A DNA stretch of 64,000 nucleotides, taken from Microbulbifer halophilus. GTDB lineage: Bacteria; Pseudomonadota; Gammaproteobacteria; Pseudomonadales; Cellvibrionaceae. The stretch lies in assembly GCF_026183675.1 (NCBI RefSeq), contig NZ_JAPIVK010000003.1:6407-70406 (forward strand). The letters run 5' to 3'. Positions 1 to 8,488 of the stretch are shown piece after piece (positions within the stretch are counted from its first letter, which is position 1; each line of letters begins with the position of its first letter). The translations under genes were made by a program, and so were the position numbers. A model generated the notes under the pieces. That model was not told the origin of the DNA. It did no database searches and was given only the letters and a program-made list of their open reading frames with translations.

Positions 1-121
1 AGCAGGGCCGCTCTGAATCATCTTACGGGCGCAGGATCGTCCCGGATCAGCTTACGGAGCACAGCGGGGCAACCCCCGCGCTACAACAATCTCTTTAACA
101 ACAGCGGGCTAGACGGCACCG

Positions 122-1573
122 ATGCGAATAGCGGTAATTGCGCGAATTTTCGGAATCTTACTGACGGTGTTCAGCCTCACGCAACTGCCGCCGATCGCCG
201 TGTCCCTGTGGTATGAGGACGGCACCCACACCGCCTTTACCGCCGCTTTCGTGATCACGCTGGTTACCGGCCTGTTCATGTGGTTGCCGGTACACGACCT
301 GCGCCAGGAGCTGCGCACCCGCGACGGCTTTGTGGTGACCTCCCTGTTCTGGCTGGTACTGGGCAGCTTCGGTGCCCTGCCGCTGATCATCAGCCCATAC
401 CCGGCGCTGGGTATCACCGATTCCATCTTCGAGTCCATCTCCGGGCTGACCACCACCGGCGCCACGGTAATTACCGGGCTCGACGATCTGCCGCCAGCCA
501 TTCTCTACTACCGCCAGCAGTTGCAGTGGTTCGGCGGTATCGGCGTGATCGTGATCGCGCTGGCAATTCTACCCATGCTGGGGATCGGCGGCATGCAGCT
601 CTACAAGGCGGAAATTCCCGGACCGGTAAAAGATACCAAACTGACACCGCGCATCGCCGAAACCGCGCGCGCACTGTTCGTGATCTATATCACTCTCACC
701 CTGCTCTGTGGCCTGGGTTACTGGTGGGCCGGCATGACCGCGTTCGACGCCGTGGGCCACGCCTTTTCCACCGTCGCCAACGGCGGCTTCTCCACCCACG
801 ATGCCAGCATGGGTTTCTACGCCAACAACCACGCGATCATGGCCATCTGTATCGTGTTCATGTTTACCGCGGCAATCAACTTCGGTTTGCACTTCATCGC
901 CTTTCGCAGTCGCGGCCTGTCCCACTACTGGCGCGACTCCGAGTTCCGCTTCTATGTAATCCTGACCCTGTCCGCGGCATTGCTGATCAGCTGCTACCTC
1001 TGGTACCTGGGCACCTTTACCCCCACCGGCAGCTTCCTGCACGGCTTTTTCCAGGTGGTGTCTATCGGAACCACCGCCGGCTTTGCCTCGGAGAGCTTCT
1101 ATGCCTGGCCGGCTTTTCTGCCCTATGTACTGCTGATGCTGGGTATTCTCGGCGCCTGTGCCGGCTCTACTTCCGGCGGCATCAAGGCAGTGCGCGGCAT
1201 GCTGATCCTGAAATCCGGCCTGCGCGAGTTGAATCGCCTGGTACACTCCAACGCCGTGGTGCCGATCAAGGTCAACCGCAAGATAGTGCCGGAGCGGGTC
1301 ACCGACGCCGTGTGGGGGTTTTTCGCCGTCTATATCCTGTCGTTTTTCGTGCTGACGGTGATCGTGATGGCTACCGGGGAGAATTTCGTGACGTCATTTT
1401 CCACCGTTGCCTCCTGCCTGAGCAATATCGGTCCCGCCCTGGGCGAGGCCGCCGCTCACTACGGCTCGGTCAACGAAGTGGCCAAGTGGTTCCTGGTCCT
1501 GGCGATGCTGATGGGTCGCCTGGAAATCTTCACCCTGCTGGTATTGCTGACCCCGGCCTTCTGGCGACACTGA
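122..1573 (+). CDS. trkH: Trk potassium uptake channel subunit TrkH
   Basis: This is the membrane-embedded K+-translocating subunit of the Trk system, which works with the cytoplasmic NAD-binding protein TrkA. The 483-residue product is almost entirely hydrophobic, with about ten membrane segments and repeated pore-loop elements. The first loop reads SGLTTTGATV near residue 110, followed by TVANGGFST, TTAGFASES and the last loop around TVASCLSNIGP. Length matches family members of about 480 residues. The start is the ATG at 122, which gives the typical short N-terminus before the first membrane helix; no strong ribosome binding site is visible. The 121 bases before it hold no gene I can support. 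In Pseudomonas, trkA lies upstream, but it is not in this window. Confidence 0.95.
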   Translation: MRIAVIARIFGILLTVFSLTQLPPIAVSLWYEDGTHTAFTAAFVITLVTGLFMWLPVHDLRQELRTRDGFVVTSLFWLVLGSFGALPLIISPYPALGITDSIFESISGLTTTGATVITGLDDLPPAILYYRQQLQWFGGIGVIVIALAILPMLGIGGMQLYKAEIPGPVKDTKLTPRIAETARALFVIYITLTLLCGLGYWWAGMTAFDAVGHAFSTVANGGFSTHDASMGFYANNHAIMAICIVFMFTAAINFGLHFIAFRSRGLSHYWRDSEFRFYVILTLSAALLISCYLWYLGTFTPTGSFLHGFFQVVSIGTTAGFASESFYAWPAFLPYVLLMLGILGACAGSTSGGIKAVRGMLILKSGLRELNRLVHSNAVVPIKVNRKIVPERVTDAVWGFFAVYILSFFVLTVIVMATGENFVTSFSTVASCLSNIGPALGEAAAHYGSVNEVAKWFLVLAMLMGRLEIFTLLVLLTPAFWRH

Positions 1574-1680
1574 AACGGGAGGCCAACCCCGCAACCGGCA
1601 CCTTTGTGGAATAGTCAGAGCCGATTTTTTCTGCCAGAGTCAGTCCTTACAGGGAGTGGCAATAGTGGAGACCGTACCGG

Positions 1681-2313
1681 ATGGCCGAACAACCGACTCT
1701 CTACGCCGCCAAAGGTGGCGGCTCCGCAATCATCGAGGCGCTGTTTGCTCTCGCGGGAGTGGATTGCAAGGTCCGTTATTTTTCCTGGGAGGAACTGCCC
1801 GATGATGAATTGCTGGCGGTAAACCCGCTGGGGGAAATTCCCGCTCTGCGCCTGCCGGGCGGCGAGGTGCTCACCGAGACCGCCGCCATCACCCTGTGGC
1901 TGGGCGACGGGTTTCCCGATTCCGGCCTGGTACCATCGGCCGGCGACCCGCGCCGCAACCAGTTCCTGCGCCACCTGATCTGGCTGGTGGCCGCGGTCTA
2001 CCCCACTTTTACCTACAGCGACCACCCCGAGCGCTTTGTGGCAGATCGCGAGGGCGCGCAGTCGCTGTACGATTCCACCGAGCGGCGCCGGCAACAGCTG
2101 TGGCGCCAGCTGGAAGCGGAACTGGAAGGTCCCTGGCTCTGCGGTGGGGCAATGACGGCGCTGGATGTCTTCATTGCCGTAATGAGCTCCTGGCGGCCGC
2201 AGCGCGATTGGTTTGCCCGGGAGTGCCCGACACTTTTCACCATCGCGCGGCAGGTGGATCGATTGCAGCCCCTGCAGCCGGTCTGGCGCGACAACGGGTT
2301 GCCACAGTCCTGA
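1681..2313 (+). CDS. Glutathione S-transferase family protein
   Basis: A 210-residue soluble protein with the two-domain GST layout. The N-terminal thioredoxin-like half contains the NPLGEIPALRLPGG stretch, which holds the cis-proline, and ETAAITLWLGD, which normally contacts the gamma-glutamyl part of glutathione. The C-terminal half is helical. GGAG about ten bases before the ATG at 1681 supports the start. Its TGA stop abuts the stop of the convergent acyltransferase gene, the two sharing the palindrome TGATCA at 2311-2316. The substrate cannot be told from the sequence. Confidence 0.85.
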   Translation: MAEQPTLYAAKGGGSAIIEALFALAGVDCKVRYFSWEELPDDELLAVNPLGEIPALRLPGGEVLTETAAITLWLGDGFPDSGLVPSAGDPRRNQFLRHLIWLVAAVYPTFTYSDHPERFVADREGAQSLYDSTERRRQQLWRQLEAELEGPWLCGGAMTALDVFIAVMSSWRPQRDWFARECPTLFTIARQVDRLQPLQPVWRDNGLPQS

Positions 2314-3198
2314 TCAACTCTTCCGGTAAATACGGCTCCTGCCTTCCGGCTGCTTCCTGAAACGCTTGTACTCCCACTGGTACTGCTCCGACGCCTCGGC
2401 GATGCAGGCTTCCACACCGCGGTTCATGGCCGCCAGGGACACTTTGGTCTCACCGCTGTAGATCGCCTTTTCCGCCGGCAGGAACACCAGCTCGAAACCG
2501 TCTTCCACCCGCTTGCCAAAGCCGAACACACAGCGGCAGCCGGTGCGCTGCAGCAGGTTGTGGGCCAGGGTCATGGTCAGCGCCGGCTTGCCGAAGAAGG
2601 GCGCGAAGTCGCCGCCCATATCCGGTTCCTGGTCTGGCAGTACCATGGCGATACCGCCGGATTTCAGCGCCTTCAGCAGCGCGCGCACACCGTGCATATT
2701 GGTGGGCACCATGCGCGCGCCGGTGGCCTCGCGGCCGGCGCGGATAATCGGGTCCAGCGCGGCGATTTTCGGCGGCGCATAGAGGGCCGTCGACGGCCCC
2801 AGGGTCGCCAGGTACATGCCGAAGATCTCCCAATTGCCGGTGTGGGGCATCAGCACCAGTACGCCGCGATCGTCGCCGATCTCCTCACATAGCAACTGCT
2901 GGTTGCGCACCCGCACAATGCGATCCTCGCTGCGGCTCCAGGGCTGGCGCCACAGGGTGGCGACCTCGCAGCCGGTCATGGCAGTACTGACCACACTGCG
3001 CCGCGCCAGGCGCTCGCGCTCCGCCGGATCCATGCCCGGATAGCACAGCGCCAGGTTGATACGGCTGAGGCGCAGGCTGTCGCCGCGGGTCCAGACCGCG
3101 ACCTTGCCGACGATCCAGCCCAGCCGGCGCGACCAGCGCAACGGGAGTTTACCGACCAGCTTCAGCGACGAGGCGGCCAGCCAACCTTTTATATCCAA
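2314..3198 (-). CDS. Lysophospholipid / lipid A-type acyltransferase (LpxL/HtrB family)
   Basis: A 294-residue membrane-associated acyltransferase of the family that adds secondary acyl chains to lipid A precursors. The active-site motif HTGNWE lies near residue 119. The downstream LPDQEPDMGG and FFGKPA blocks and the C-terminal WEYKRFRK motif are characteristic. The N-terminus (SLKLVGKLPLRWSRRLGWIVG) is the usual hydrophobic/basic anchor. In Pseudomonas-type genomes such a gene lies next to glyQS-gmhB; here it is divergent from glyQ, with about 190 bp between. Whether it acts on lipid A or on ornithine/phospholipid cannot be decided by eye. Confidence 0.88.
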   Translation of the reverse strand: MDIKGWLAASSLKLVGKLPLRWSRRLGWIVGKVAVWTRGDSLRLSRINLALCYPGMDPAERERLARRSVVSTAMTGCEVATLWRQPWSRSEDRIVRVRNQQLLCEEIGDDRGVLVLMPHTGNWEIFGMYLATLGPSTALYAPPKIAALDPIIRAGREATGARMVPTNMHGVRALLKALKSGGIAMVLPDQEPDMGGDFAPFFGKPALTMTLAHNLLQRTGCRCVFGFGKRVEDGFELVFLPAEKAIYSGETKVSLAAMNRGVEACIAEASEQYQWEYKRFRKQPEGRSRIYRKS

Positions 3199-3290
3199 TG
3201 CAACTACTTCCCAATGACTGAATCCAATGCGGGATTTGCGGGACAGCCGGTCCCGCCTTCAAAGTATGGGGCCCAGACGGCCGCGGCGCC

Positions 3291-3319
3291 TTTAGTGCGC
3301 CACCCGCTGCCGCTATAAT
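3291..3319 (+). promoter_or_regulatory. Predicted sigma-70 promoter of glyQS
   Basis: TTTAGT at 3291-3296 and a perfect TATAAT at 3314-3319 are separated by 17 bp. They lie about 70 bp before the chosen glyQ start in the divergent gap with the acyltransferase gene. Confidence 0.6.
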
Positions 3320-3387
3320 TGCGACCCTTTGCCCGCAGCCACCCGACGGGGCGGTGCGGTTCGAACACAAGCTATCCGGAGAACGCG

Positions 3388-4344
3388 GTGTCCAAGCAAT
3401 ACGACCTCAGCACCTTCCAGGGATTGATCTTTGCCCTGCAGGACTACTGGGCGCGCCAGGGGTGTGTCATTCTACAGCCTCTGGATATGGAAGTGGGCGC
3501 CGGCACCTTCCACCCGGCCACCTTCCTGCGCGCCATCGGCCCCGAGACCTGGAACGCGGCCTACGTGCAGCCCTGTCGCCGCCCCACCGACGGCCGCTAC
3601 GGCGACAACCCCAACCGCCTGCAGCACTACTATCAGTACCAGGTGGTGATGAAGCCGTCGCCGGACAACATCCAGGACCTCTACCTGGACAGCCTGCGCG
3701 CCATGGGTGTGGACCCGGCGGTGCACGATATCCGCTTTGTCGAGGACAACTGGGAGTCCCCCACCCTGGGCGCCTGGGGCCTGGGCTGGGAGGTGTGGCT
3801 GAACGGCATGGAGGTGACGCAGTTCACCTACTTCCAGCAGGCGGGCGGCCTGGAGTGCTTCCCGGTCACCGGCGAGATCACCTACGGCCTGGAGCGCATC
3901 GCCATGTACCTGCAGGGCGTCGAGTCCATCTATGACCTGATCTGGACCCGCAACCCGGACGGCAGCCCGGTCACCTACGGCGACGTCTTCCACCAGAACG
4001 AGGTGGAGATGTCCCAATACAACTTCGAGCACGCGGACGTGGAATTCCTGTTCGCCACCTTCGACCACTGCGAGCGCGAGAGCGCCCGCCTGATCGAGCT
4101 GGGCCTGCCGCTGCCCGCCTACGAACAGGTGATGAAAGCCTCCCACGCCTTCAATATGCTGGACGCGCGCCACGCCATCTCCGTGACCGAGCGCCAGCGC
4201 TATATCCTGCGCGTGCGCACCCTGGCCCGCGCCGTGGCCCAGGCCTACTACGACGCGCGCCGCAGCCTCGGCTTCCCGCTGGCTGCAGAACACATTCGCA
4301 ATGAAATGAATCTGGTCGAATCCTTAGAGGGGGGAGAGAAGTAA
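3388..4344 (+). CDS. glyQ: Glycine--tRNA ligase alpha subunit
   Basis: This is the alpha chain of the bacterial alpha2beta2 glycyl-tRNA synthetase; it carries the glycine activation site. The protein begins [20 protein letters not shown] and contains the class II signature region [17 protein letters not shown] chose the GTG at 3388 because GGAGA lies six bases upstream and because it yields 318 residues, close to the family length of about 300. A longer frame from 3319 would add an unrelated leader. The stop codon overlaps the start of glyS by one base (TAATG), so the two are translationally coupled. Confidence 0.96.
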   Translation: MSKQYDLSTFQGLIFALQDYWARQGCVILQPLDMEVGAGTFHPATFLRAIGPETWNAAYVQPCRRPTDGRYGDNPNRLQHYYQYQVVMKPSPDNIQDLYLDSLRAMGVDPAVHDIRFVEDNWESPTLGAWGLGWEVWLNGMEVTQFTYFQQAGGLECFPVTGEITYGLERIAMYLQGVESIYDLIWTRNPDGSPVTYGDVFHQNEVEMSQYNFEHADVEFLFATFDHCERESARLIELGLPLPAYEQVMKASHAFNMLDARHAISVTERQRYILRVRTLARAVAQAYYDARRSLGFPLAAEHIRNEMNLVESLEGGEK

Positions 4345-6425
4345 TGGCTCAGGATTTTCTGGTAGAGCTGGGCACCGAAGAGCTGCCCCCCAAAGCATTG
4401 CACACCCTGACGACCGCCTTCGCCGAGGGTATCGAACAGGGACTCAAAGGCGCGGAGCTGGCATACGGCGCAGTGAAAGCCTACGCCGCACCGCGACGCC
4501 TGGCGGTGGCCGTGTCCGGCCTGGCCGACAAGCAGGACGACAAACAGATCGAAAAACTGGGCCCGGCCGTCAAGGCCGCCTTCGATAGTGACGGCAACCC
4601 CAGCAAGGCCGCCGAAGGCTTCGCGCGCAGCAACGGTGTCACCATCGACCAGCTCGAGCACAGGGACACCGACAAGGGCGAGCGGCTGGCATTCGTCAGC
4701 GAGCAGAAAGGCGCTGAAACCACGCGCCTGCTTGGCGATATTGTCAGCCACGCGTTGGCCAAACTGCCGATTCCGAAGCGTATGCGCTGGGGCGATTCCC
4801 GCGAGGAATTCGTGCGCCCGGTACACTGGCTGCTGATGCTGTTCGGCAACAGCGTGGTCGACGCCGAGGTACTGGGCCTGAAGGCCGGCAATACCAGCCG
4901 CGGCCACCGCTTCCACTGCAACCGCGAGCTGGAAATCCACTCGGCGCAGGACTATGTGCAGAAGTTGCGCGAGCCGGGTTACGTGGTGGTCGATTTCGCC
5001 GAGCGCCGCGAAATCATCCGCGAGCAGGTCACCTTTGAAGCCAACAACGTCAACGGCGAGGCGGTGATCGACGACGACCTGCTGGACGAGGTCACCGCGC
5101 TGGTGGAGTGGCCGGTGGCACTGACCGGTCGCTTCGAGGAGCGCTTCCTGGACGTGCCCGCCGAGGCGCTGATCTCGTCGATGAAGGAGCACCAGAAGTA
5201 TTTCCACGTGGTGGACGGCGATGGCCAGTTGATGCCCTTCTTTGTCACCGTCTCCAATATCGAGAGCACCGACCCGGTGCAGGTGATCCGGGGCAACGAG
5301 CGGGTGATCCGCCCGCGGCTCGCCGACGCCGCCTTCTTTTTCGATACCGACAAGAAAACCGGCCTGGAAGCGCGCCGGGAAAAGCTCAAGCAGGTGATAT
5401 TCCAGAAACACCTGGGCACCGTCTACGACAAGACCGAGCGCCTGGCGACACTGGCACCGAAGATCGCCGAACGCACCGGCGCCAACCCGGACTGGGCCGA
5501 ACGCGCCGCCAGACTGTGCAAATCGGACCTGGTCACCGAGATGGTGTTCGAATTCGCCGACATGCAGGGCATCGCCGGCTACTACTACGCGGAGAACGAC
5601 AAGGAACCGCTGGAAGTGGCCAAGTCCATGTACGAGCAGTACATGCCCAAATTCGCCGGCGACCAGCTTCCGACCAGCGATACCGGTACCGTCATCGCGC
5701 TGGCGGATCGTCTCGATACGCTGGTGGGTATCTTCGGCATCGGCCAGCCGCCCAGCGGCTCCCGCGATCCCTTCGCCCTGCGCCGCGCCAGCCTGGGGAT
5801 CATTCGCATCCTGGTGGAGAAAAAGCTCGACCTGGACCTGCGCCACTTGCTGGAGCAGGCCCGCGACAACTACCCGCGTACCGCACTGGGCGAGTACAAC
5901 AGCGTGGTCGACGAGGCGCTCAACTATATCCTCGAGCGCTTCCGCGCCCGCTACGAAGATCAAGGCATTTCCGCCGAGGTGTTTATGGCAGTGGCCGCGC
6001 GCAAACTGTCGCACCCGCTGGATATCGACAACCGCGTACACGCGGTGCACACCTTCAGCCAGCTGCCGGAAGCGGCGGCCCTGGCCGCGGCCAACAAGCG
6101 CGTGTCGAATATCCTCGCCAAACTGGACGGCCCGGCGCCCACCGAAGTGGACGAGAGCCTGCTGCAGGAAGACGCGGAAAAGGCACTGCATGCGGCGGTG
6201 AAGGACGCCCGGCAACAGGTGGACCCCCTGTACGCAGACGCCCTCTATACTGAGGGCCTGGCCGGGCTCGCCGGACTGCGGGAAACCGTCGACAACTTCT
6301 TCGACCGGGTAATGGTCATGGCCGATGACGAAAAACTCCGCAACAACCGCCTGGCGCTACTGGCACAGTTGCGGGATCTGTTCCTCGAGGTGGCGGATAT
6401 CTCGCTGCTGGCGCCGGCGAGATAG
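4344..6425 (+). CDS. glyS: Glycine--tRNA ligase beta subunit
   Basis: The tRNA-binding beta chain partner of GlyQ, 693 residues, the usual size. It opens [19 protein letters not shown], the family hallmark, and includes the SRGHRFH and SSMKEHQKYF segments in the N-terminal half and an anticodon-binding helical C-terminus ending DISLLAPAR. GGGGAGAGAAG just before the ATG provides a strong ribosome binding site inside the end of glyQ. In related genomes gmhB follows directly; here about 870 bp of low-GC DNA with two small genes intervenes. Confidence 0.97.
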   Translation: MAQDFLVELGTEELPPKALHTLTTAFAEGIEQGLKGAELAYGAVKAYAAPRRLAVAVSGLADKQDDKQIEKLGPAVKAAFDSDGNPSKAAEGFARSNGVTIDQLEHRDTDKGERLAFVSEQKGAETTRLLGDIVSHALAKLPIPKRMRWGDSREEFVRPVHWLLMLFGNSVVDAEVLGLKAGNTSRGHRFHCNRELEIHSAQDYVQKLREPGYVVVDFAERREIIREQVTFEANNVNGEAVIDDDLLDEVTALVEWPVALTGRFEERFLDVPAEALISSMKEHQKYFHVVDGDGQLMPFFVTVSNIESTDPVQVIRGNERVIRPRLADAAFFFDTDKKTGLEARREKLKQVIFQKHLGTVYDKTERLATLAPKIAERTGANPDWAERAARLCKSDLVTEMVFEFADMQGIAGYYYAENDKEPLEVAKSMYEQYMPKFAGDQLPTSDTGTVIALADRLDTLVGIFGIGQPPSGSRDPFALRRASLGIIRILVEKKLDLDLRHLLEQARDNYPRTALGEYNSVVDEALNYILERFRARYEDQGISAEVFMAVAARKLSHPLDIDNRVHAVHTFSQLPEAAALAAANKRVSNILAKLDGPAPTEVDESLLQEDAEKALHAAVKDARQQVDPLYADALYTEGLAGLAGLRETVDNFFDRVMVMADDEKLRNNRLALLAQLRDLFLEVADISLLAPAR

Positions 6426-6438
6426 AGAAAGTAAACTG

Positions 6439-6474
6439 CTGTGGCGGGGACTTTCAAGTAAGCTCCCGCTACAG
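6439..6474. repeat. Hairpin downstream of glyS
   Basis: A 10-base stem (CTGTGGCGGG at 6439-6448 against CCCGCTACAG at 6465-6474, one wobble pair) closes a 16-base loop. No T-run follows, so it is not a classical terminator. It may be a short intergenic repeat or an mRNA 3' stabilising stem. Confidence 0.5.
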
Positions 6475-6523
6475 CCTGCTCTGTTACGCACATCAACTTA
6501 GCGACGATACATAAGGAAATGTA

Positions 6524-6841
6524 ATGCCAAAACTCTACCAGTATCTCGAAATAACACTTTTCTTCTACAGCAATGAGCATGAACCTATTCACGTTCATGC
6601 CAAACACGAAGGCCGGGAGAGTAAAGCCGAAATACATTTTTTTCATGGAAAAATTAAAGAAATCATTATTAAGGATAAGGGGCGGGGGTTAGACACCAAG
6701 AAACGAAAGGAATTTGAAGAGTTCGTGAACGTTTATGCGGAAGAGATAGTAGAAAAGTGGGTTGCTTACTTTGTAAGGAAGCAGCCAATAGCTCCCAAAG
6801 TAATCACGCAGCGAGTTAAAAATGTCAGAAATTTCGGTTGA
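6524..6841 (+). CDS. DUF4160 domain protein (possible toxin-antitoxin-like pair, first gene)
   Basis: A 105-residue protein that matches the DUF4160 pattern: MPKLYQYLEITLFFYSNEH, then a PIHVHAKHEGRESKAEI segment with the conserved HxHA-type motif, then a helical EEFVNVYAEEIVEKW tail. AAGGAAATGT precedes the ATG at 6524. It overlaps the next gene by 20 bases. Base composition and codon use are clearly AT-richer than in glyS and gmhB, suggesting recent acquisition. DUF4160 genes are frequently paired with DUF2442 genes, and such pairs have been suspected of being toxin-antitoxin-like, but the biochemical role is unknown. Confidence 0.8.
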   Translation: MPKLYQYLEITLFFYSNEHEPIHVHAKHEGRESKAEIHFFHGKIKEIIIKDKGRGLDTKKRKEFEEFVNVYAEEIVEKWVAYFVRKQPIAPKVITQRVKNVRNFG

Positions 6842-7079
6842 ATCCGCAAAACACCTCAAGTCTCATATACTGGAGATCGAGTTCTCTGACGGTTATAAGC
6901 AGATTGTCGATTTTGCACCATTTATTTTTTCTGTCGGGCACCCCGACTACGAAAAATACAAGTCTGAATCCGCTTTTCTGGATTTTGAAATAATTGACGG
7001 CAACTTAAACTGGGACGACTATACAATGATTTTCCCGGTTGAAGATCTGTACACAAACAACATACTTAAGAATAAATAG
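6822..7079 (+). CDS. DUF2442 domain protein (second gene of the pair)
   Basis: An 85-residue protein with the DUF2442 architecture: an N-terminal strand pair carrying the FSDGYKQIVDFAPFI motif and a C-terminal region with INPUT-like WDDYTMIFPVEDLY, where family members usually read ...W-x-N-G-x-D...P-x-x-LY. Its ATG lies inside the end of the DUF4160 gene, so the pair is co-translated. It is AT-rich like its partner. Function unknown; by family habit it could be the antitoxin or a DNA-binding partner. Confidence 0.75.
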   Translation: MSEISVESAKHLKSHILEIEFSDGYKQIVDFAPFIFSVGHPDYEKYKSESAFLDFEIIDGNLNWDDYTMIFPVEDLYTNNILKNK

Positions 7080-7292
7080 CCGCTTATTGCTATAGGACAG
7101 TCTTTTCCCTCTCACAATCGCAATACCCCGAAATTTTTGAGGAGCACGAGAGAGTCTGGTGAAAAGGTAAGATTGCTGTTGAAATCCCTGAAAGAAAAAG
7201 CTATTAGCCAGTACGGCGTAGGTATCGTCAACTCCCGAGAATCCTTGTAAGCAAACGGAAGCACAAGCGCAAACAGGTGGTGTAAAAACTTA

Positions 7293-7844
7293 ATGGCAAT
7301 CATCGTTCTCGACCGCGACGGCGTCATCAACCAGCAGACGAGTGACCATATCACCAGCCTGGACGAATGGGTGCCCGTACCCGGCAGCATCGAAGCCATG
7401 GCGGACTTGAGCCGCGCCGGCTACCAGCTGGCGATCGCCACCAACCAGGACGGCCTGGCCCTGGGCCTGCTCGATCTCGACGACCTGGAAGCCATCCACG
7501 CCAGACTGCGCACACTGGTGGAAGACGCCGGCGGCGAAGTGGCCGGCATCTTCTACTGCCCCCACGGCGACGCCGACAACTGCCGCTGCCGCAAGCCCAG
7601 GACCGGGCTGCTGGACGTGATCGAGGCGGAATTCGATACCAGCCTCCACGGCTGCTATATGGTCGGCGACCGGCTCAAGGACCTGCAGGTGGCGCTGGCC
7701 AAGGGTTGCAAACCGGCACTGGTAAAAACCGGCTGCGGCAGCGATACCCTGCAGCAACTGATCGACGAGCCGGATGAGCGGCTGGCAGATACGGCCGTCT
7801 TCGATGATCTGGCGGCATTTGCAGATTACCTGTTGCAGGGGTGA
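7293..7844 (+). CDS. gmhB: D-glycero-beta-D-manno-heptose 1,7-bisphosphate 7-phosphatase
   Basis: A HAD-superfamily phosphatase of 183 residues that removes the 7-phosphate in ADP-heptose synthesis for the LPS inner core. The nucleophile motif is LDRDGVIN at residues 6-13. Motif II is ATNQDG, and motif III/IV lies in KPRTG and MVGDRLKD. The zinc-binding CPHGDADNCRC loop (Cys-x-His...Cys-x-Cys) is intact. It starts at the ATG at 7293, with GGTGG upstream. In Pseudomonas the gene sits directly after glyS, which supports the call and marks the preceding 0.8 kb as an insertion. Confidence 0.93.
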   Translation: MAIIVLDRDGVINQQTSDHITSLDEWVPVPGSIEAMADLSRAGYQLAIATNQDGLALGLLDLDDLEAIHARLRTLVEDAGGEVAGIFYCPHGDADNCRCRKPRTGLLDVIEAEFDTSLHGCYMVGDRLKDLQVALAKGCKPALVKTGCGSDTLQQLIDEPDERLADTAVFDDLAAFADYLLQG

Positions 7845-7963
7845 TAGCCAGAGGCTCGAATACCGGGAAATATCCATTGCCGCCCCGCACACCAGCCAGC
7901 CGAGACAATAGTCTTATCGCCCGCCAGTGCCGATATGTCCTGCGGCCCCAGGGCTGAGACCCC

Positions 7964-8305
7964 TCACCCCCGCTCCTTCAACCGATGCCCCACCCGCACT
8001 ATCGCCTCGATCGCCGGCTTCAGTTCCGCCCCCAGTTCGGTCAGGCGGTATTCGACACTGGGCGGCGATGTGGGCATGACCTCGCGTATGACCACGCCGC
8101 GGGATTCCAGTTGTTTGAGGCGCGTGGTCAGCATCTTGGCAGAAATGCCGTGGATATCTTCCTTCAATTCACTGAAACGCCGCGGGCGCCGGCTCAGGAA
8201 CCAGATGATATTCGGTGTCCAGGCGCCGCCTATCACTTTCATGCACTCGCCGATGGGACAGGCCGGCGGCGGCGCCTCAACGGGATTTTTTCTGCGCGGC
8301 AGCAT
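7964..8305 (-). CDS. HxlR/MarR-like winged-helix transcriptional regulator
   Basis: A 113-residue HxlR-type repressor or activator. It contains CPIGECMKVIGGAWTPNIIW with the N-terminal cysteines often used for redox or quinone/electrophile sensing, then the HTH and wing (RFSELKEDIHGISAKMLTTR, REVMPTSPPSVEYRLTELG). It is divergent from the nitronate monooxygenase operon, with GGTTACC-type repeats in the gap, so it probably controls that operon and itself. The effector is unknown. Confidence 0.88.
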   Translation of the reverse strand: MLPRRKNPVEAPPPACPIGECMKVIGGAWTPNIIWFLSRRPRRFSELKEDIHGISAKMLTTRLKQLESRGVVIREVMPTSPPSVEYRLTELGAELKPAIEAIVRVGHRLKERG

Positions 8306-8357
8306 GGCATTACCTATTCGCTGGCTGGAGACAGGGATTGTACCGGCGTTCTCTTCA

Positions 8358-8438
8358 GGTTACCTGCCAATCACATGGTTACCTTGCAGTAACCCCTAAT
8401 TTTAGTTACCAACTATCCTCTAGTATACTTTGGTAACC
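8358..8438. promoter_or_regulatory. Candidate HxlR operator cluster (GGTTACC repeats)
   Basis: The divergent gap holds a perfect 6-6-6 palindrome GGTTAC-cttgca-GTAACC at 8377-8394. Further GGTTACC-type half sites lie at about 8359, 8405 (GTTACC) and 8432 (GGTAACC). Several even-spaced half sites between a regulator and a divergent operon are what an autoregulated HxlR protein would bind. Confidence 0.6.
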
Positions 8439-8488
8439 TTCATGGCTAGACTCCTTCCCGAATCACACAAGCAGGGGTCAGCAACACC

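Noticed and set aside
1-121. 3' end of trkA at the window start
   Set aside because: The first frame closes at base 16 and is too short to identify; upstream trkA is only an expectation from other genomes.
4248-6215. Long open frame (655 codons) on the strand opposite glyS
   Set aside because: Its translation is low-complexity and rich in His, Val, Gly and Ala, as expected from antisense reading of a high-GC gene; glyS is certain.
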